In this document: piece after piece, positions 8,983 through 16,981 of the stretch | Layout: each line of letters begins with the position of its first letter | Numbering within the stretch: position 1 is the stretch's first letter | NCBI GenBank assembly: GCA_019635795.1 | Contig: JAHBYV010000007.1 | Location: forward strand, 98,723-162,722 | Length of the DNA stretch: 64,000 nucleotides | Source: Rhizobiaceae bacterium | Lineage (GTDB): Bacteria; Pseudomonadota; Alphaproteobacteria; Rhizobiales; Rhizobiaceae | Direction: 5' to 3' | Program-made: the position numbers and the translations under genes | The notes under the pieces: generated by a model | Database searches by the model: none | Told to the model about the DNA's origin: nothing | What the model saw: only the letters and a program-made list of their open reading frames with translations

Positions 8983-10563
8983 ATGGACGAAAATCTGCCG
9001 GTTGAACCGGATACGGCCCAGGGTGGTCGGCGGGGCAGGGCAGATCGCGGCGGCGGCGCTGCTGCGCGTCGTGCAGCGCGGGGCGGCAGTGGGCCGGGTA
9101 CGCAGCTCACCTATATCAAGCGCAGTATCCCCGTTTTTGAGGTGCTGAACGAAGAAGGTTTGGCGCTGATTGAAAAGAATGCCGATACGGTTCTTGAAGA
9201 GATCGGTATCGAATTTCGCGATGATGCGGAGGCGCTGAAACTCTGGAAGGACGCCGGGGCCGACATTAAGGGTGAGCGTGTGCATTTCCCCAAGGGCCTG
9301 CCGCGTTCCCTGCTCAAAACTGCGCCATCCACATACACTCAACACGCACGCAATCCGGCGCGTTCGGTTGAAATAGGTGGCAAGGGAACGGTTTTTGCGC
9401 CGGTTTACGGCCCACCGTTCGTGCGTGACCTTGATGGTAATCGTCGCTATGCCACGATCGAGGATTTCCGCAATTTCGTGAAGCTTGCCTATATGGCACC
9501 TTCCATCCACCATTCGGGTGGAACGGTGTGTGAGCCGGTGGACGTTCCGGTCAACAAGCGCCATCTCGATATGATCTATGCTCATATCCGATATTCGGAT
9601 AAGCCTTTCATGGGGTCGGTGACGGCGCCAGAACGCGCTGAAGACACGGTTGAGATGTGCAAGATCGTGTTCGGCGAAGAGTTCGTTCAGAACAATACGG
9701 TTCTGACCAGTCTCATCAACGCCAACTCGCCAATGGTGTTCGATGAAACCATGCTTGGCGCGCTGAAGGTCTACGCCCGAAACAATCAGGCCTGTATCGT
9801 CACGCCGTTCATTCTAGCCGGAGCCATGAGCCCGGTCACGGTCGCAGGAACATTGACGCAGGTGCTGGCAGAGGTGCTGGCAGGCGCGGCGCTGACGCAG
9901 CTTATCCGGCCCGGTGCACCGGTCATTTTTGGCACATTTGCTTCCTCCATCTCGATGCAATCCGGCGCGCCGACATTCGGAACGCCGGAACCTTCTCTTG
10001 TTTCTTACGGTGCAGCGCAGCTTGCGCGCAGGCTCGGACTTCCGTTCAGAACGGGTGGCTCCCTGTGCGCCTCGAAGGTGCCGGATGCGCAGGCCGCTTA
10101 TGAAAGCGCCAACACGCTGAATTCAACTATTTTGGCGGGCACGAATTTTGTGCTGCACGCGGCAGGTTGGCTGGAGGGCGGCCTTGCCTCCTGCTACGAA
10201 AAATTCATGATGGATGTCGATCAGCTTGGAATGCAGCAGAAGTTCTGCGAGGGCGTCGATCTTTCCGAGAACGGCCAGGCGATGGATGCTATTCGCGAAG
10301 TTGGTCCCGGCAGCCATTACCTTGGCTGCACACACACGCAGGCGAACTTCCAGACAGCCTTCTATCGCTCGACAGTGGCGGATAACAATTCATATGAACA
10401 GTGGCTGGCCGAAGGTCAAAAGACCGCGCCACAGCGCGCTAACGAACTCGCCCGCCGTTGGCTGGAAAGTTACGAAGCGCCACACATTGATGAGAGCATT
10501 GACGAGGCGCTGAAAGATTTCATTACGCGCAAGAAGAACTCGATGCCCGACGCGTTCACTTGA
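8983..10563 (+). CDS. Trimethylamine/glycine-betaine methyltransferase family protein (MttB homologue 1)
   Basis: 526 residues. After a basic, Gly/Arg-rich N-terminus (about 10-45) comes the MttB-family barrel, with 'VLEEIGIEFRDDAEAL', 'ANSPMVFDETMLGAL', 'TPFILAGAMSPVTVAG' and 'AGWLEGGLASCYEKFMMD'. No in-frame TAG is read through, so this is a non-pyrrolysine homologue. Characterised homologues of this type (MtgB and relatives) demethylate glycine betaine, carnitine or proline betaine onto a corrinoid protein. ATG 8983 follows GAGGAG; an upstream GTG overlaps that RBS. The substrate is inferred from the DMGDH and Bmt neighbours. Confidence 0.88.
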   Translation: MDENLPVEPDTAQGGRRGRADRGGGAAARRAARGGSGPGTQLTYIKRSIPVFEVLNEEGLALIEKNADTVLEEIGIEFRDDAEALKLWKDAGADIKGERVHFPKGLPRSLLKTAPSTYTQHARNPARSVEIGGKGTVFAPVYGPPFVRDLDGNRRYATIEDFRNFVKLAYMAPSIHHSGGTVCEPVDVPVNKRHLDMIYAHIRYSDKPFMGSVTAPERAEDTVEMCKIVFGEEFVQNNTVLTSLINANSPMVFDETMLGALKVYARNNQACIVTPFILAGAMSPVTVAGTLTQVLAEVLAGAALTQLIRPGAPVIFGTFASSISMQSGAPTFGTPEPSLVSYGAAQLARRLGLPFRTGGSLCASKVPDAQAAYESANTLNSTILAGTNFVLHAAGWLEGGLASCYEKFMMDVDQLGMQQKFCEGVDLSENGQAMDAIREVGPGSHYLGCTHTQANFQTAFYRSTVADNNSYEQWLAEGQKTAPQRANELARRWLESYEAPHIDESIDEALKDFITRKKNSMPDAFT

Positions 10564-10567
10564 AAAG

Positions 10568-10587
10568 AGCCCGTTTCAAGCCGGGCT
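10568..10587 (+). terminator. Stem-loop after MttB homologue 1
   Basis: AGCCCG/CGGGCT, 6-bp GC-rich stem with 8-nt loop, 5 bp after the stop codon. There is no U-run, so it may only weaken transcription into the next gene or protect the mRNA end. Confidence 0.4.
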
Positions 10588-10638
10588 AAAGTGGCTGAAA
10601 TCATTCACAAGGAAGTCTGGCGGAGCGCCTTCCGCTAG

Positions 10639-11316
10639 ATGGCAGAGGTATTGAAACGCCTCACCGATATGCTCGCGCGCAACGGATTGGCGTTGCGTGG
10701 CGGGTTCAACATTGATGAAAAGGAAAGCGCGCCGCAGACAGTTGATGGCCAGCCTGTGCTATCAATAGTGCTTGTAGGTAATGCTGGAGGGGCATTCTGG
10801 CCACATTTTCAACGCTGGTTCGAGGAAGGAAAATGCCAAAGTGCAAATCCTCTGGACGATTGGTCGCGAATGGTTCTGGAGGGGGCCGCGCAAGCGGTCA
10901 ATGCGCGGGTCATCCTGCCGAATGATCGTCCGTTCCATCCGTTTCAGCAATGGGCAATGCGCGCGGAAGGTTTGAGGCCTTCGCCGATTGGCGTGTTAAT
11001 GCACCCGGAATATGGCTTGTGGCACGCATATCGCGGCGCATTGCTGTTCAATGAGTTTATTGAGTTTGGGCAGAGTCGGGTTGTAGCCCATGTCTGCGAT
11101 GATTGTGCTGCGAAGCCGTGTCTTTCATCTTGTCCGGTAGCCGCGCATAGCCCGGAAGGCTTTGCCTACCAGCGGTGCCTTGATCATGTCCGGAGCGAAA
11201 AGGGTCAAGTCTGTATGTCAGGCGGATGTTTGGACCGAAATGCTTGCCCGGCAGGGAGCGCTTATAGATATCCCGCGCCGGTACAGCAATTTTTCATGCG
11301 GTCGTTTGCGCGCTGA
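10639..11316 (+). CDS. CblC-like/ferredoxin-like Fe-S protein
   Basis: 225 residues. Residues 115-137 contain 'GVLMHPEYGLWHAYRGALLF', closely matching the IHPxxGxWxxxRG segment of the B12-processing enzyme MMACHC (CblC) in the nitroreductase-like fold. The C-terminal third is Cys-rich: Cys 153, 156, 161, 165, 180, 192, 197 and 203, in a CxxC...CxxxCP pattern like the Fe-S part of epoxyqueuosine reductase. I infer a cobalamin-handling or reducing protein with Fe-S centres. It lies 75 bp downstream of the MttB homologue on the same strand, with a hairpin between. It could simply be a QueG-like ferredoxin. Confidence 0.6.
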   Translation: MAEVLKRLTDMLARNGLALRGGFNIDEKESAPQTVDGQPVLSIVLVGNAGGAFWPHFQRWFEEGKCQSANPLDDWSRMVLEGAAQAVNARVILPNDRPFHPFQQWAMRAEGLRPSPIGVLMHPEYGLWHAYRGALLFNEFIEFGQSRVVAHVCDDCAAKPCLSSCPVAAHSPEGFAYQRCLDHVRSEKGQVCMSGGCLDRNACPAGSAYRYPAPVQQFFMRSFAR

Positions 11317-11320
11317 ACGG

Positions 11321-12268
11321 TTAGCGCATCGAGGGTTCAGGCATAGCCTTTTTGGTGGCAGTTTCGTTGCTGGCCGTCTTATCGGTCTGGCTGGCTTTGC
11401 CAGCGCCGCTACCGGAATTCAGGAAATTGGAATCGCCATAAATGGCTTTGTCCAATGTTTCCGAACCGGTCGCATCAGCCTTTTGCTGAGGTTTTTCAGT
11501 GGCTCGACCGCTGCCGATAAAGTCCTTGTAAACAAAGCCGCGGCGACCGTTATAAGAGATTTCGCACCATTGTTCACAACCAGGCGCAATTGACACCCGC
11601 GCTCCTTCAGGAACAACGCCAAGAACGGAAGACCCGCTGCGCGCAGCAGCGCGCATGTTGGCCGCTGAGTTCAATGTTGCCGCGCCCGTCAGCGTGCGAC
11701 CGGTGCCCGCAGCTTTGGGGGAGGGCTCATCATCCTTGTCCCTGCTGGCGGATATGCGCTGGCGAGGGGCAGGAGTGGGAACGTCTGGCACAGTGGATGC
11801 CAGCTCGATTGTAGGGCCAACATCGTCTGCAGTGTTCACTATTTTCGCAAACGGGTCGTCTTGCGCGCCGTCTGCATTCAATGCCGCAGCAAGACCTTCT
11901 TCCTTTGCTCCTTCGGCGAAGGCTGCAACCAGCACCTTCTGGTGCAAGGAATTTGGAGCGGCGTCGCGAGCCCAACGGGGATTAGCCTTATGCAGGCCGC
12001 TGCGCTCGCTAATGGATGTGGATGGCTTGACCGAGGCTGTGGAGGTGCGATCAGCGGGCGTGATCGAACTGCCTTTTTCAGCAGGCTTGTCGACTATTGC
12101 TACTGTTTTTACCTTGCGAGGCGGCACCGCCACGGCAGACGCCTGTTGCGCGCTGACCGCAGGCAAGTCAGTGAAAAAGGAAGTCGCTGAAATAGCGGCA
12201 GCACCAAGACCAACCATTGCTGCACAACCGGCACCCAGCACCAGCAGTGTTGTTTTGGGGCCGCTCAT
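11321..12268 (-). CDS. Membrane-anchored SH3b-domain protein
   Basis: About 315 residues from ATG 12268. One N-terminal membrane segment ('LLVLGAGCAAMVGLGAAA') precedes a long low-complexity periplasmic stretch rich in Ala, Ser, Pro and Lys. A bacterial SH3 (SH3b) domain follows at about 192-252, with 'LNSAANMRAAARSGSSVLGVV' and 'WCEISYNGRRGFVYKDFI'. SH3b domains usually bind peptidoglycan. The frame extends upstream to a TTG at 12415, and no start has a clear RBS, so the N-terminus is uncertain. It converges on the CblC-like gene with a 4-bp gap. Confidence 0.75.
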   Translation of the reverse strand: MSGPKTTLLVLGAGCAAMVGLGAAAISATSFFTDLPAVSAQQASAVAVPPRKVKTVAIVDKPAEKGSSITPADRTSTASVKPSTSISERSGLHKANPRWARDAAPNSLHQKVLVAAFAEGAKEEGLAAALNADGAQDDPFAKIVNTADDVGPTIELASTVPDVPTPAPRQRISASRDKDDEPSPKAAGTGRTLTGAATLNSAANMRAAARSGSSVLGVVPEGARVSIAPGCEQWCEISYNGRRGFVYKDFIGSGRATEKPQQKADATGSETLDKAIYGDSNFLNSGSGAGKASQTDKTASNETATKKAMPEPSMR

Positions 12269-12629
12269 GACAAATGCGCCCAACCGGCGGAGCCGGTCAA
12301 TGTACTGAATCGAAACTGCATCGCGTCCTACGAACACAATTAAAAGATACGCGTATGGTGGCCCGATCAGACCGGACGGTTTTAATCCGAGTGAAATGTG
12401 GCTGAGATGTGGCAAAATGGAAATTGTTACCAGCTCGTTAACAAAATCCCGTCGTGATCTTCACATTATTAGCGCGGGGGAAAATTTGCTCAATACTTGC
12501 AGATAGATAGCTTTTATATACATCCTTATATTTTTCCGGGTGCCAGCCGAAGTGGAATCGGGTAGTGATCCAGAAGTTTAATTATATTGAATATCGAATT
12601 CGCGCCGCCCGGCGCGGCTTCAAGGGAAA

Positions 12630-13637
12630 TCAGGTTCTGCGCCGCCTGCGGGCGTCTGAGCCGCCGCTCTTGTCGGCGGTCTTGTTCCTCAACGGACCAA
12701 TGCGCTCAACTATCGTTTCAATCGTTGGGCGTGACTGTGGATCCTTGTGGCCATCAAGCGCGTGGCGCATAGCTGCGAGATGCTTGAAGGATGTGCCACA
12801 ACAACCGCCAATAATTTTCGCGCCGCTATCGACTGCCAGGCGCACATAATCGGCCATCAGTTCAGGTGTGCCGGAGTAATGAATTTCGCTGCCGTGAAAT
12901 TCAGGAATGCCGCAATTTCCCTTCACGATAATTGTCGCATCCGGCTTTGCAGCACTCATGTCCAGCAGCGAAGCGAGGATGTCAGAGGCACCCACGCCAC
13001 AGTTCGCACCGACGGCAACCGGTTGATCTGAAAGTCCTTCTGCGACGCCGTGAATATCTTTCGGAGCAAGGCCCATCATGGTGCGGCCCGCTGTGTCGAA
13101 CGAGCCGGTGTATGTGTAAGGCAGGCCAACCTTGATTGCTGCTTCTGCGGCAGCGCGAATTTCTTCAGGGGCCGACATTGTTTCGATCCAGGCGACTTCC
13201 GCGCCACCGGCCTTGAGCCCTTTTATCTGTTCGGCAAATGCTTCAACTGCCTCATCATAAGACAGCGCGCCGAGCGGTTGCAGCAATTCGCCAGTGGGGC
13301 CAACCGAGCCGGCCACGATCACTTTTCGTCCTGCCTTGTCAGCGACCGAGCGCGCGATTTCCGCAGCTTTTCTGTTTAGGTCAAAAACACGATCCTGCGC
13401 ATGGTGCAGCTTCAGGCGATGGCGCGTTCCGCCAAAGGAATTTGTGAGGATGATGTCGGCACCTGCATCAACGAACTGCTGATGCAGCGAGGCTACCTTT
13501 TCGGGCGCTGTTTCAAGCAACAATTCCGGCGCTTCGCCAGCTTCCAGGCCCATTGCAAAAAGGTTCGTACCCGTCGCGCCATCGGCAAGCAGTATGCCTT
13601 TTTCAGCAATAAGCGCGTCAATCGGGTTCGGCGTCAT
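12630..13637 (-). CDS. bmt: Betaine/homocysteine S-methyltransferase family protein
   Basis: 335 residues. The homocysteine S-methyltransferase barrel shows 'LLADGATGTNLF', the first zinc Cys in 'VGANCGVG', and the paired zinc Cys in 'IGGCCGTS'. It transfers a methyl group to homocysteine to make methionine; rhizobial Bmt proteins use glycine betaine as donor. It is 42 bp downstream of the XRE regulator, so likely co-transcribed. ATG 13637 follows CAGGA. The basic tail (RRRRRT) is unusual. The donor is inferred from neighbours, so other S-methyltransferase substrates remain possible. Confidence 0.82.
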   Translation of the reverse strand: MTPNPIDALIAEKGILLADGATGTNLFAMGLEAGEAPELLLETAPEKVASLHQQFVDAGADIILTNSFGGTRHRLKLHHAQDRVFDLNRKAAEIARSVADKAGRKVIVAGSVGPTGELLQPLGALSYDEAVEAFAEQIKGLKAGGAEVAWIETMSAPEEIRAAAEAAIKVGLPYTYTGSFDTAGRTMMGLAPKDIHGVAEGLSDQPVAVGANCGVGASDILASLLDMSAAKPDATIIVKGNCGIPEFHGSEIHYSGTPELMADYVRLAVDSGAKIIGGCCGTSFKHLAAMRHALDGHKDPQSRPTIETIVERIGPLRNKTADKSGGSDARRRRRT

Positions 13638-13667
13638 GGGATTGTTCCTGGAGATCGTAGAATTGAT

Positions 13668-13683
13668 ATAAAGATTTCTTTAT
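13668..13683. promoter_or_regulatory. AT-rich inverted repeat between XRE regulator and bmt
   Basis: ATAAAGA-TT-TCTTTAT, 7-bp arms with a 2-bp centre, overlaps the regulator stop codon 31 bp before the bmt start. Its size suits an operator for the adjacent XRE protein, but it may be incidental. Confidence 0.35.
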
Positions 13684-14531
13684 GTGTCGTCAATGATCGT
13701 GCTGGCGAGATTTCGCGTGAAGCTGGCGCTGTCGTGGGCGTGGACACGCGCGGCGCGGATCAGATTATCGAAATGCCGCGTGAGCAAGTTGATCGGGCTT
13801 GGCGCGTTCAAAACAAGGTACATATCGCCGACATAGATTGCTGCGCGCAAAGATCCGAAAATTGTGTAGGGGACGGAATAGCGCTGGCGCCCATCATAGA
13901 GGAACAGACGGAACGCTGGATAGAGTTCTTCCAGTAGGGCAGCCATATGCAGCAATTGACGACGCCGCGAGGTTGGCGGAAAGCCGCTCCAGATGCCCAT
14001 TCCGCGCGCGAAAATCTCCAGCGTGTGAAGCGGCATACAGGCTTCCATGTCGGTTTCCGGCCGGCGGTTATAGTCAATCTTGTCGCGCGCGCCGCTGGCT
14101 TGCGCTTCGGCGTCCCGATGCGTCAATCCAGCTTCATAATCCACCAGTTCTTGCGTTCGCAGGAGGTCCGGTATGCCCGCTGGAACATAGCGAACCTTCA
14201 TGCCCGCTGCGTCGGCGTACCAGCGGGCCATAAAGGATTCGCCATAGCCCGAAACGCCTTCTTCGATCTCCATCATATCCCGGATTTCGCCGGTAACGGA
14301 TTCGTCCTGAGACAAGCCCAACAGCCAGTCGAGAGACACTCCATGCTCATGCGCGATGGTCATAAGTGTTTCTGCGCGAGGCAAACGGGTGGTTGCGCCG
14401 GAGAGGATTTGCGAGAGCGCGGAGCGGTCTATTCCCAAGGTTCCGGCGAACGTTGATTGATTCATTCCCGAGCGGGCGAGCAGTGAACGCAAACGTTCGC
14501 GGAAGAGGGCCGATACGTCTCGTTTGTCCAT
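13680..14531 (-). CDS. XRE-family transcriptional regulator with C-terminal sensor-like domain
   Basis: 283 residues. The N-terminal HTH (about 10-75) reads 'LRSLLARSGMNQSTFAGTLGIDRSALSQILSG', followed by a 200-residue domain of unknown ligand. It precedes bmt on the same strand, and the desaturase gene diverges from it, so it may control methionine/betaine genes and possibly the desaturase. Start ATG 14531. Confidence 0.82.
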   Translation of the reverse strand: MDKRDVSALFRERLRSLLARSGMNQSTFAGTLGIDRSALSQILSGATTRLPRAETLMTIAHEHGVSLDWLLGLSQDESVTGEIRDMMEIEEGVSGYGESFMARWYADAAGMKVRYVPAGIPDLLRTQELVDYEAGLTHRDAEAQASGARDKIDYNRRPETDMEACMPLHTLEIFARGMGIWSGFPPTSRRRQLLHMAALLEELYPAFRLFLYDGRQRYSVPYTIFGSLRAAIYVGDMYLVLNAPSPINLLTRHFDNLIRAARVHAHDSASFTRNLASTIIDDT

Positions 14532-14677
14532 TTCCCTACCATCCTCGACAGATGTTTACTTTTTATAACATTTGTAGATCAATCTGCGCAATGTAATCAA
14601 ATTGTGTACATTGTCTCATTGAAGTGGGCCAAGTCTGGTGACAGCGTGGTGTCAGGAATGTTCAGGCTCGCTCATTG

Positions 14678-15688
14678 ATGTCAGACACCATACGCAAAGG
14701 CCGGTCTTTTAAGGTCGAATGGCCAACCGTCGCGCTTATCGCTTTTTGCTACGGCCTTTGGGCTTTTGCGGGACTTTTTCTCTGGCCGACTTTGCCGCTG
14801 ATAGCATTGCTCATTATGGCGGTGGCGATATCGCTGCATTCCTCGCTCACGCATGAGGTTCTTCACGGCCACCCGACGCGCAACGCGCATATCAATGAGG
14901 CGTTCGTGTTTTTGCCTATCGGACTGGTGTGGCCATACAGACGATTCAAGACCCTGCACTTGCGCCACCATGCAGATGAACGGCTGACCGACCCGATGGA
15001 TGACCCGGAAAGCTATTACCAGGCGCTCTGGAAGCATGAGACTATGCCGCGCTGGTTGAGGACGTTGCTGCGGGCAAACAATACGATGGTCGGCCGGTTT
15101 ATCCTGGGGCCGTGGCTTTCCAGCATTGGCTTTATCATTGGCGATGCAAAGCTGGTGCTTTCAGGGGACAGGTCGGTTCGACGGGCTTGGACATTGCACA
15201 TTGCGGGTTTGGCTGTCGTGATGCCGCTCGCGATATATGGATTCGGGATTCCGTTTTGGCTTTATGTGCTGGTTCCGGTTTGGCTAGGGCAGTCCATGAT
15301 TGCTATTCGCACCTTCGCGGAGCACCAATGGGATGAAAACCCGGAGGGCCGCACGGTTATCGTAGAGCGGACACCGCTGGCATTCCTGTTCCTCAACAAC
15401 AATCTGCACTTTGTCCATCACGCCAGCCCGACGGTCGCGTGGTACCGATTGCCGCGCATGTTCAGGGAAAGGCGAGATGAATGGGTGCGGCTTAACAAGG
15501 GTTACGTGTTTCCGAACTATTTCGCCATGCTGAAAGCCTATGCCTTCAGGGCGAAAGAGCCTGTTGTTCATCCTGTTCTTCGCGCAACGCCTCAGTGCGG
15601 CGGTGCGCAGATGTGGTCGCAAAGCCGTGGTCAGACTGAAACCTTACCTAGGGACGAAGCCGCTCAGCGTATGGCCCACAGCCCATAA
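14678..15688 (+). CDS. Fatty acid desaturase family membrane protein
   Basis: 336 residues with about four hydrophobic segments and three histidine boxes: HEVLHGH, HLRHHADE and HFVHHASP, the di-iron ligands of membrane desaturases/hydroxylases. The substrate is unknown. Proteins of this type often lie near betaine-metabolism genes and could act on lipids or on a small amine. The ATG at 14678 is immediately preceded by an in-frame TTG. Its 3' end overlaps the convergent lipoprotein gene by 41 bp. Confidence 0.85.
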   Translation: MSDTIRKGRSFKVEWPTVALIAFCYGLWAFAGLFLWPTLPLIALLIMAVAISLHSSLTHEVLHGHPTRNAHINEAFVFLPIGLVWPYRRFKTLHLRHHADERLTDPMDDPESYYQALWKHETMPRWLRTLLRANNTMVGRFILGPWLSSIGFIIGDAKLVLSGDRSVRRAWTLHIAGLAVVMPLAIYGFGIPFWLYVLVPVWLGQSMIAIRTFAEHQWDENPEGRTVIVERTPLAFLFLNNNLHFVHHASPTVAWYRLPRMFRERRDEWVRLNKGYVFPNYFAMLKAYAFRAKEPVVHPVLRATPQCGGAQMWSQSRGQTETLPRDEAAQRMAHSP

Positions 15689-16061
15689 GCGTGCCGTCAA
15701 ACCGTGTATGCTCGATCAAGCCAGAGCGTCCGACAATTGCCTCAATGTGGCACTCATCTTCGTAGGGGCTGACTTCGATATGCTGCGTTTCAAGATAAAG
15801 GCCGTTGTCTAACATGATGCCCGAGCTCGTCGTGGTCGCCATGGTGTTCGCAAAGCCGTGACGCCGCGGCCCCCAATAGAAGACCCGCTTGCCGTCGATT
15901 TCCCGTTCTCCATCTGGAAAGCCGAGCGCATAGAACGCTTCCTTGTATGGGCGCCCTTCAAGCGACATCAAACCAAGTTCGAAATCCTGTGAGGTGGTGC
16001 AGCCTGCTGCCGCAAGCAATGCAGTCGCCAATAATGCTTGTTTTAAATGCGCTATTGCCAT
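15648..16061 (-). CDS. Small lipoprotein of unknown function
   Basis: 137 residues. The signal peptide ends in LLAAAGC (Cys 21, lipobox). The mature part, with 'SLEGRPYKEAFYALGFPDGE' and 'VFYWGPRRHG', resembles small SmpA/BamE-like proteins that track a 'G.P' turn, but I do not recognise a family. An ATG at 16076 would add five residues. The open frame continues far upstream without protein-like sequence. It overlaps the desaturase 3' end. Confidence 0.75.
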   Translation of the reverse strand: MAIAHLKQALLATALLAAAGCTTSQDFELGLMSLEGRPYKEAFYALGFPDGEREIDGKRVFYWGPRRHGFANTMATTTSSGIMLDNGLYLETQHIEVSPYEDECHIEAIVGRSGLIEHTRFDGTLMGCGPYAERLRP

Positions 16062-16235
16062 TGTCTCAAATCTCATATTTGCCCGTTCGGGTATGGCGCA
16101 AAGAAGGTACGAAACCTGCGTCAAAAATATGTTTGAGTATACTAAATTATATTCACTTAATGAAACGATCTGTAACGATCTTGCATCAGTTCGCCATCGG
16201 GAGAATAGTAATGCTGTTCGGGGCGGGAGGATGGA

Positions 16236-16976
16236 ATGATTGAAAATGGCGGCACGATAGCCGCGCTGCCAATGTATGATTGGCCGGAGCGCCACGCCGA
16301 AGTCGACGCGCAGTGGGCGACTATAAGCGACGTTTTGCGCCAGCACGGCATTGCGGCGCCAGTCCATTTGGCGCGCGGCGTCGGGGATTTGCTCGATTTC
16401 TGGAAAATACCTGACTTGCTTTTTTCCCAGACGTGCTGGGGGCCGATGGAGCAGGGGCTCGACCAATATGTTCAGGTGGTAGGGCAGCAAAATTATGATG
16501 GCATAGAGGGCGGCGCAGGAGCGTTCTACTCAAGCGCAATTGTGATGCGGCGCAAAGATGCTGGTGGCTTTCAGGCAGTGAAAGCACCTGAAGGAGATGA
16601 AGCGGTGTTGCCGATTGAAGCCATGCGCGGCCTGCGGCTGGCTTACAACGTTCCCGATTCAATGTCTGGCATTATTGGTTTGAGCCGTGATCTGGAGGCG
16701 GCCGGAGCAGGGGCGGATATATTCGATGCTCTGGTTGAAACTGGTGGCCATCGCGGGTCGATACGAGCGGTTGCGGGCGACCGGGCTGATCTTGCTGCGA
16801 TCGATTGCATGAGCTGGGCGCTCGCGCAGCTTTATGAACCTGCCGCGCATCAACTGGTCGTTGTCGGCTGGACGGCAAAGCGCAAGGGCCTGCCATTCAT
16901 TACCAGCAACGGCAGTTCCGGGCTGATAGTCTCTGCCTTGCGGTCTGCCCTGCAAGCGGCGCGCCTCAGTGCCTGA
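16236..16976 (+). CDS. PhnD-like phosphonate/phosphate-binding-type protein without signal peptide
   Basis: 246 residues resembling periplasmic PhnD-type binding proteins ('AALPMYDWPE', 'DLLFSQTCWGP', 'YSSAIVMRR', 'RGLRLAYNVPDSMSGIIGL', 'DRADLAAIDCMSWAL'). It has no signal peptide, and no ABC permease or ATPase is nearby, so it is probably cytoplasmic and not a transport component in the usual sense. ATG 16236 follows GGGAGGATGGA. Such stand-alone genes are common in Rhizobiales; the ligand is unknown. Confidence 0.75.
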   Translation: MIENGGTIAALPMYDWPERHAEVDAQWATISDVLRQHGIAAPVHLARGVGDLLDFWKIPDLLFSQTCWGPMEQGLDQYVQVVGQQNYDGIEGGAGAFYSSAIVMRRKDAGGFQAVKAPEGDEAVLPIEAMRGLRLAYNVPDSMSGIIGLSRDLEAAGAGADIFDALVETGGHRGSIRAVAGDRADLAAIDCMSWALAQLYEPAAHQLVVVGWTAKRKGLPFITSNGSSGLIVSALRSALQAARLSA

Positions 16977-16981
16977 ATTGG

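Noticed and set aside
15648-16490. 280-codon extended reading of the small lipoprotein
   Set aside because: Only the last 137 residues look like a protein, beginning with a signal peptide and lipobox; the extension overlaps the start of the PhnD-like gene antisense.
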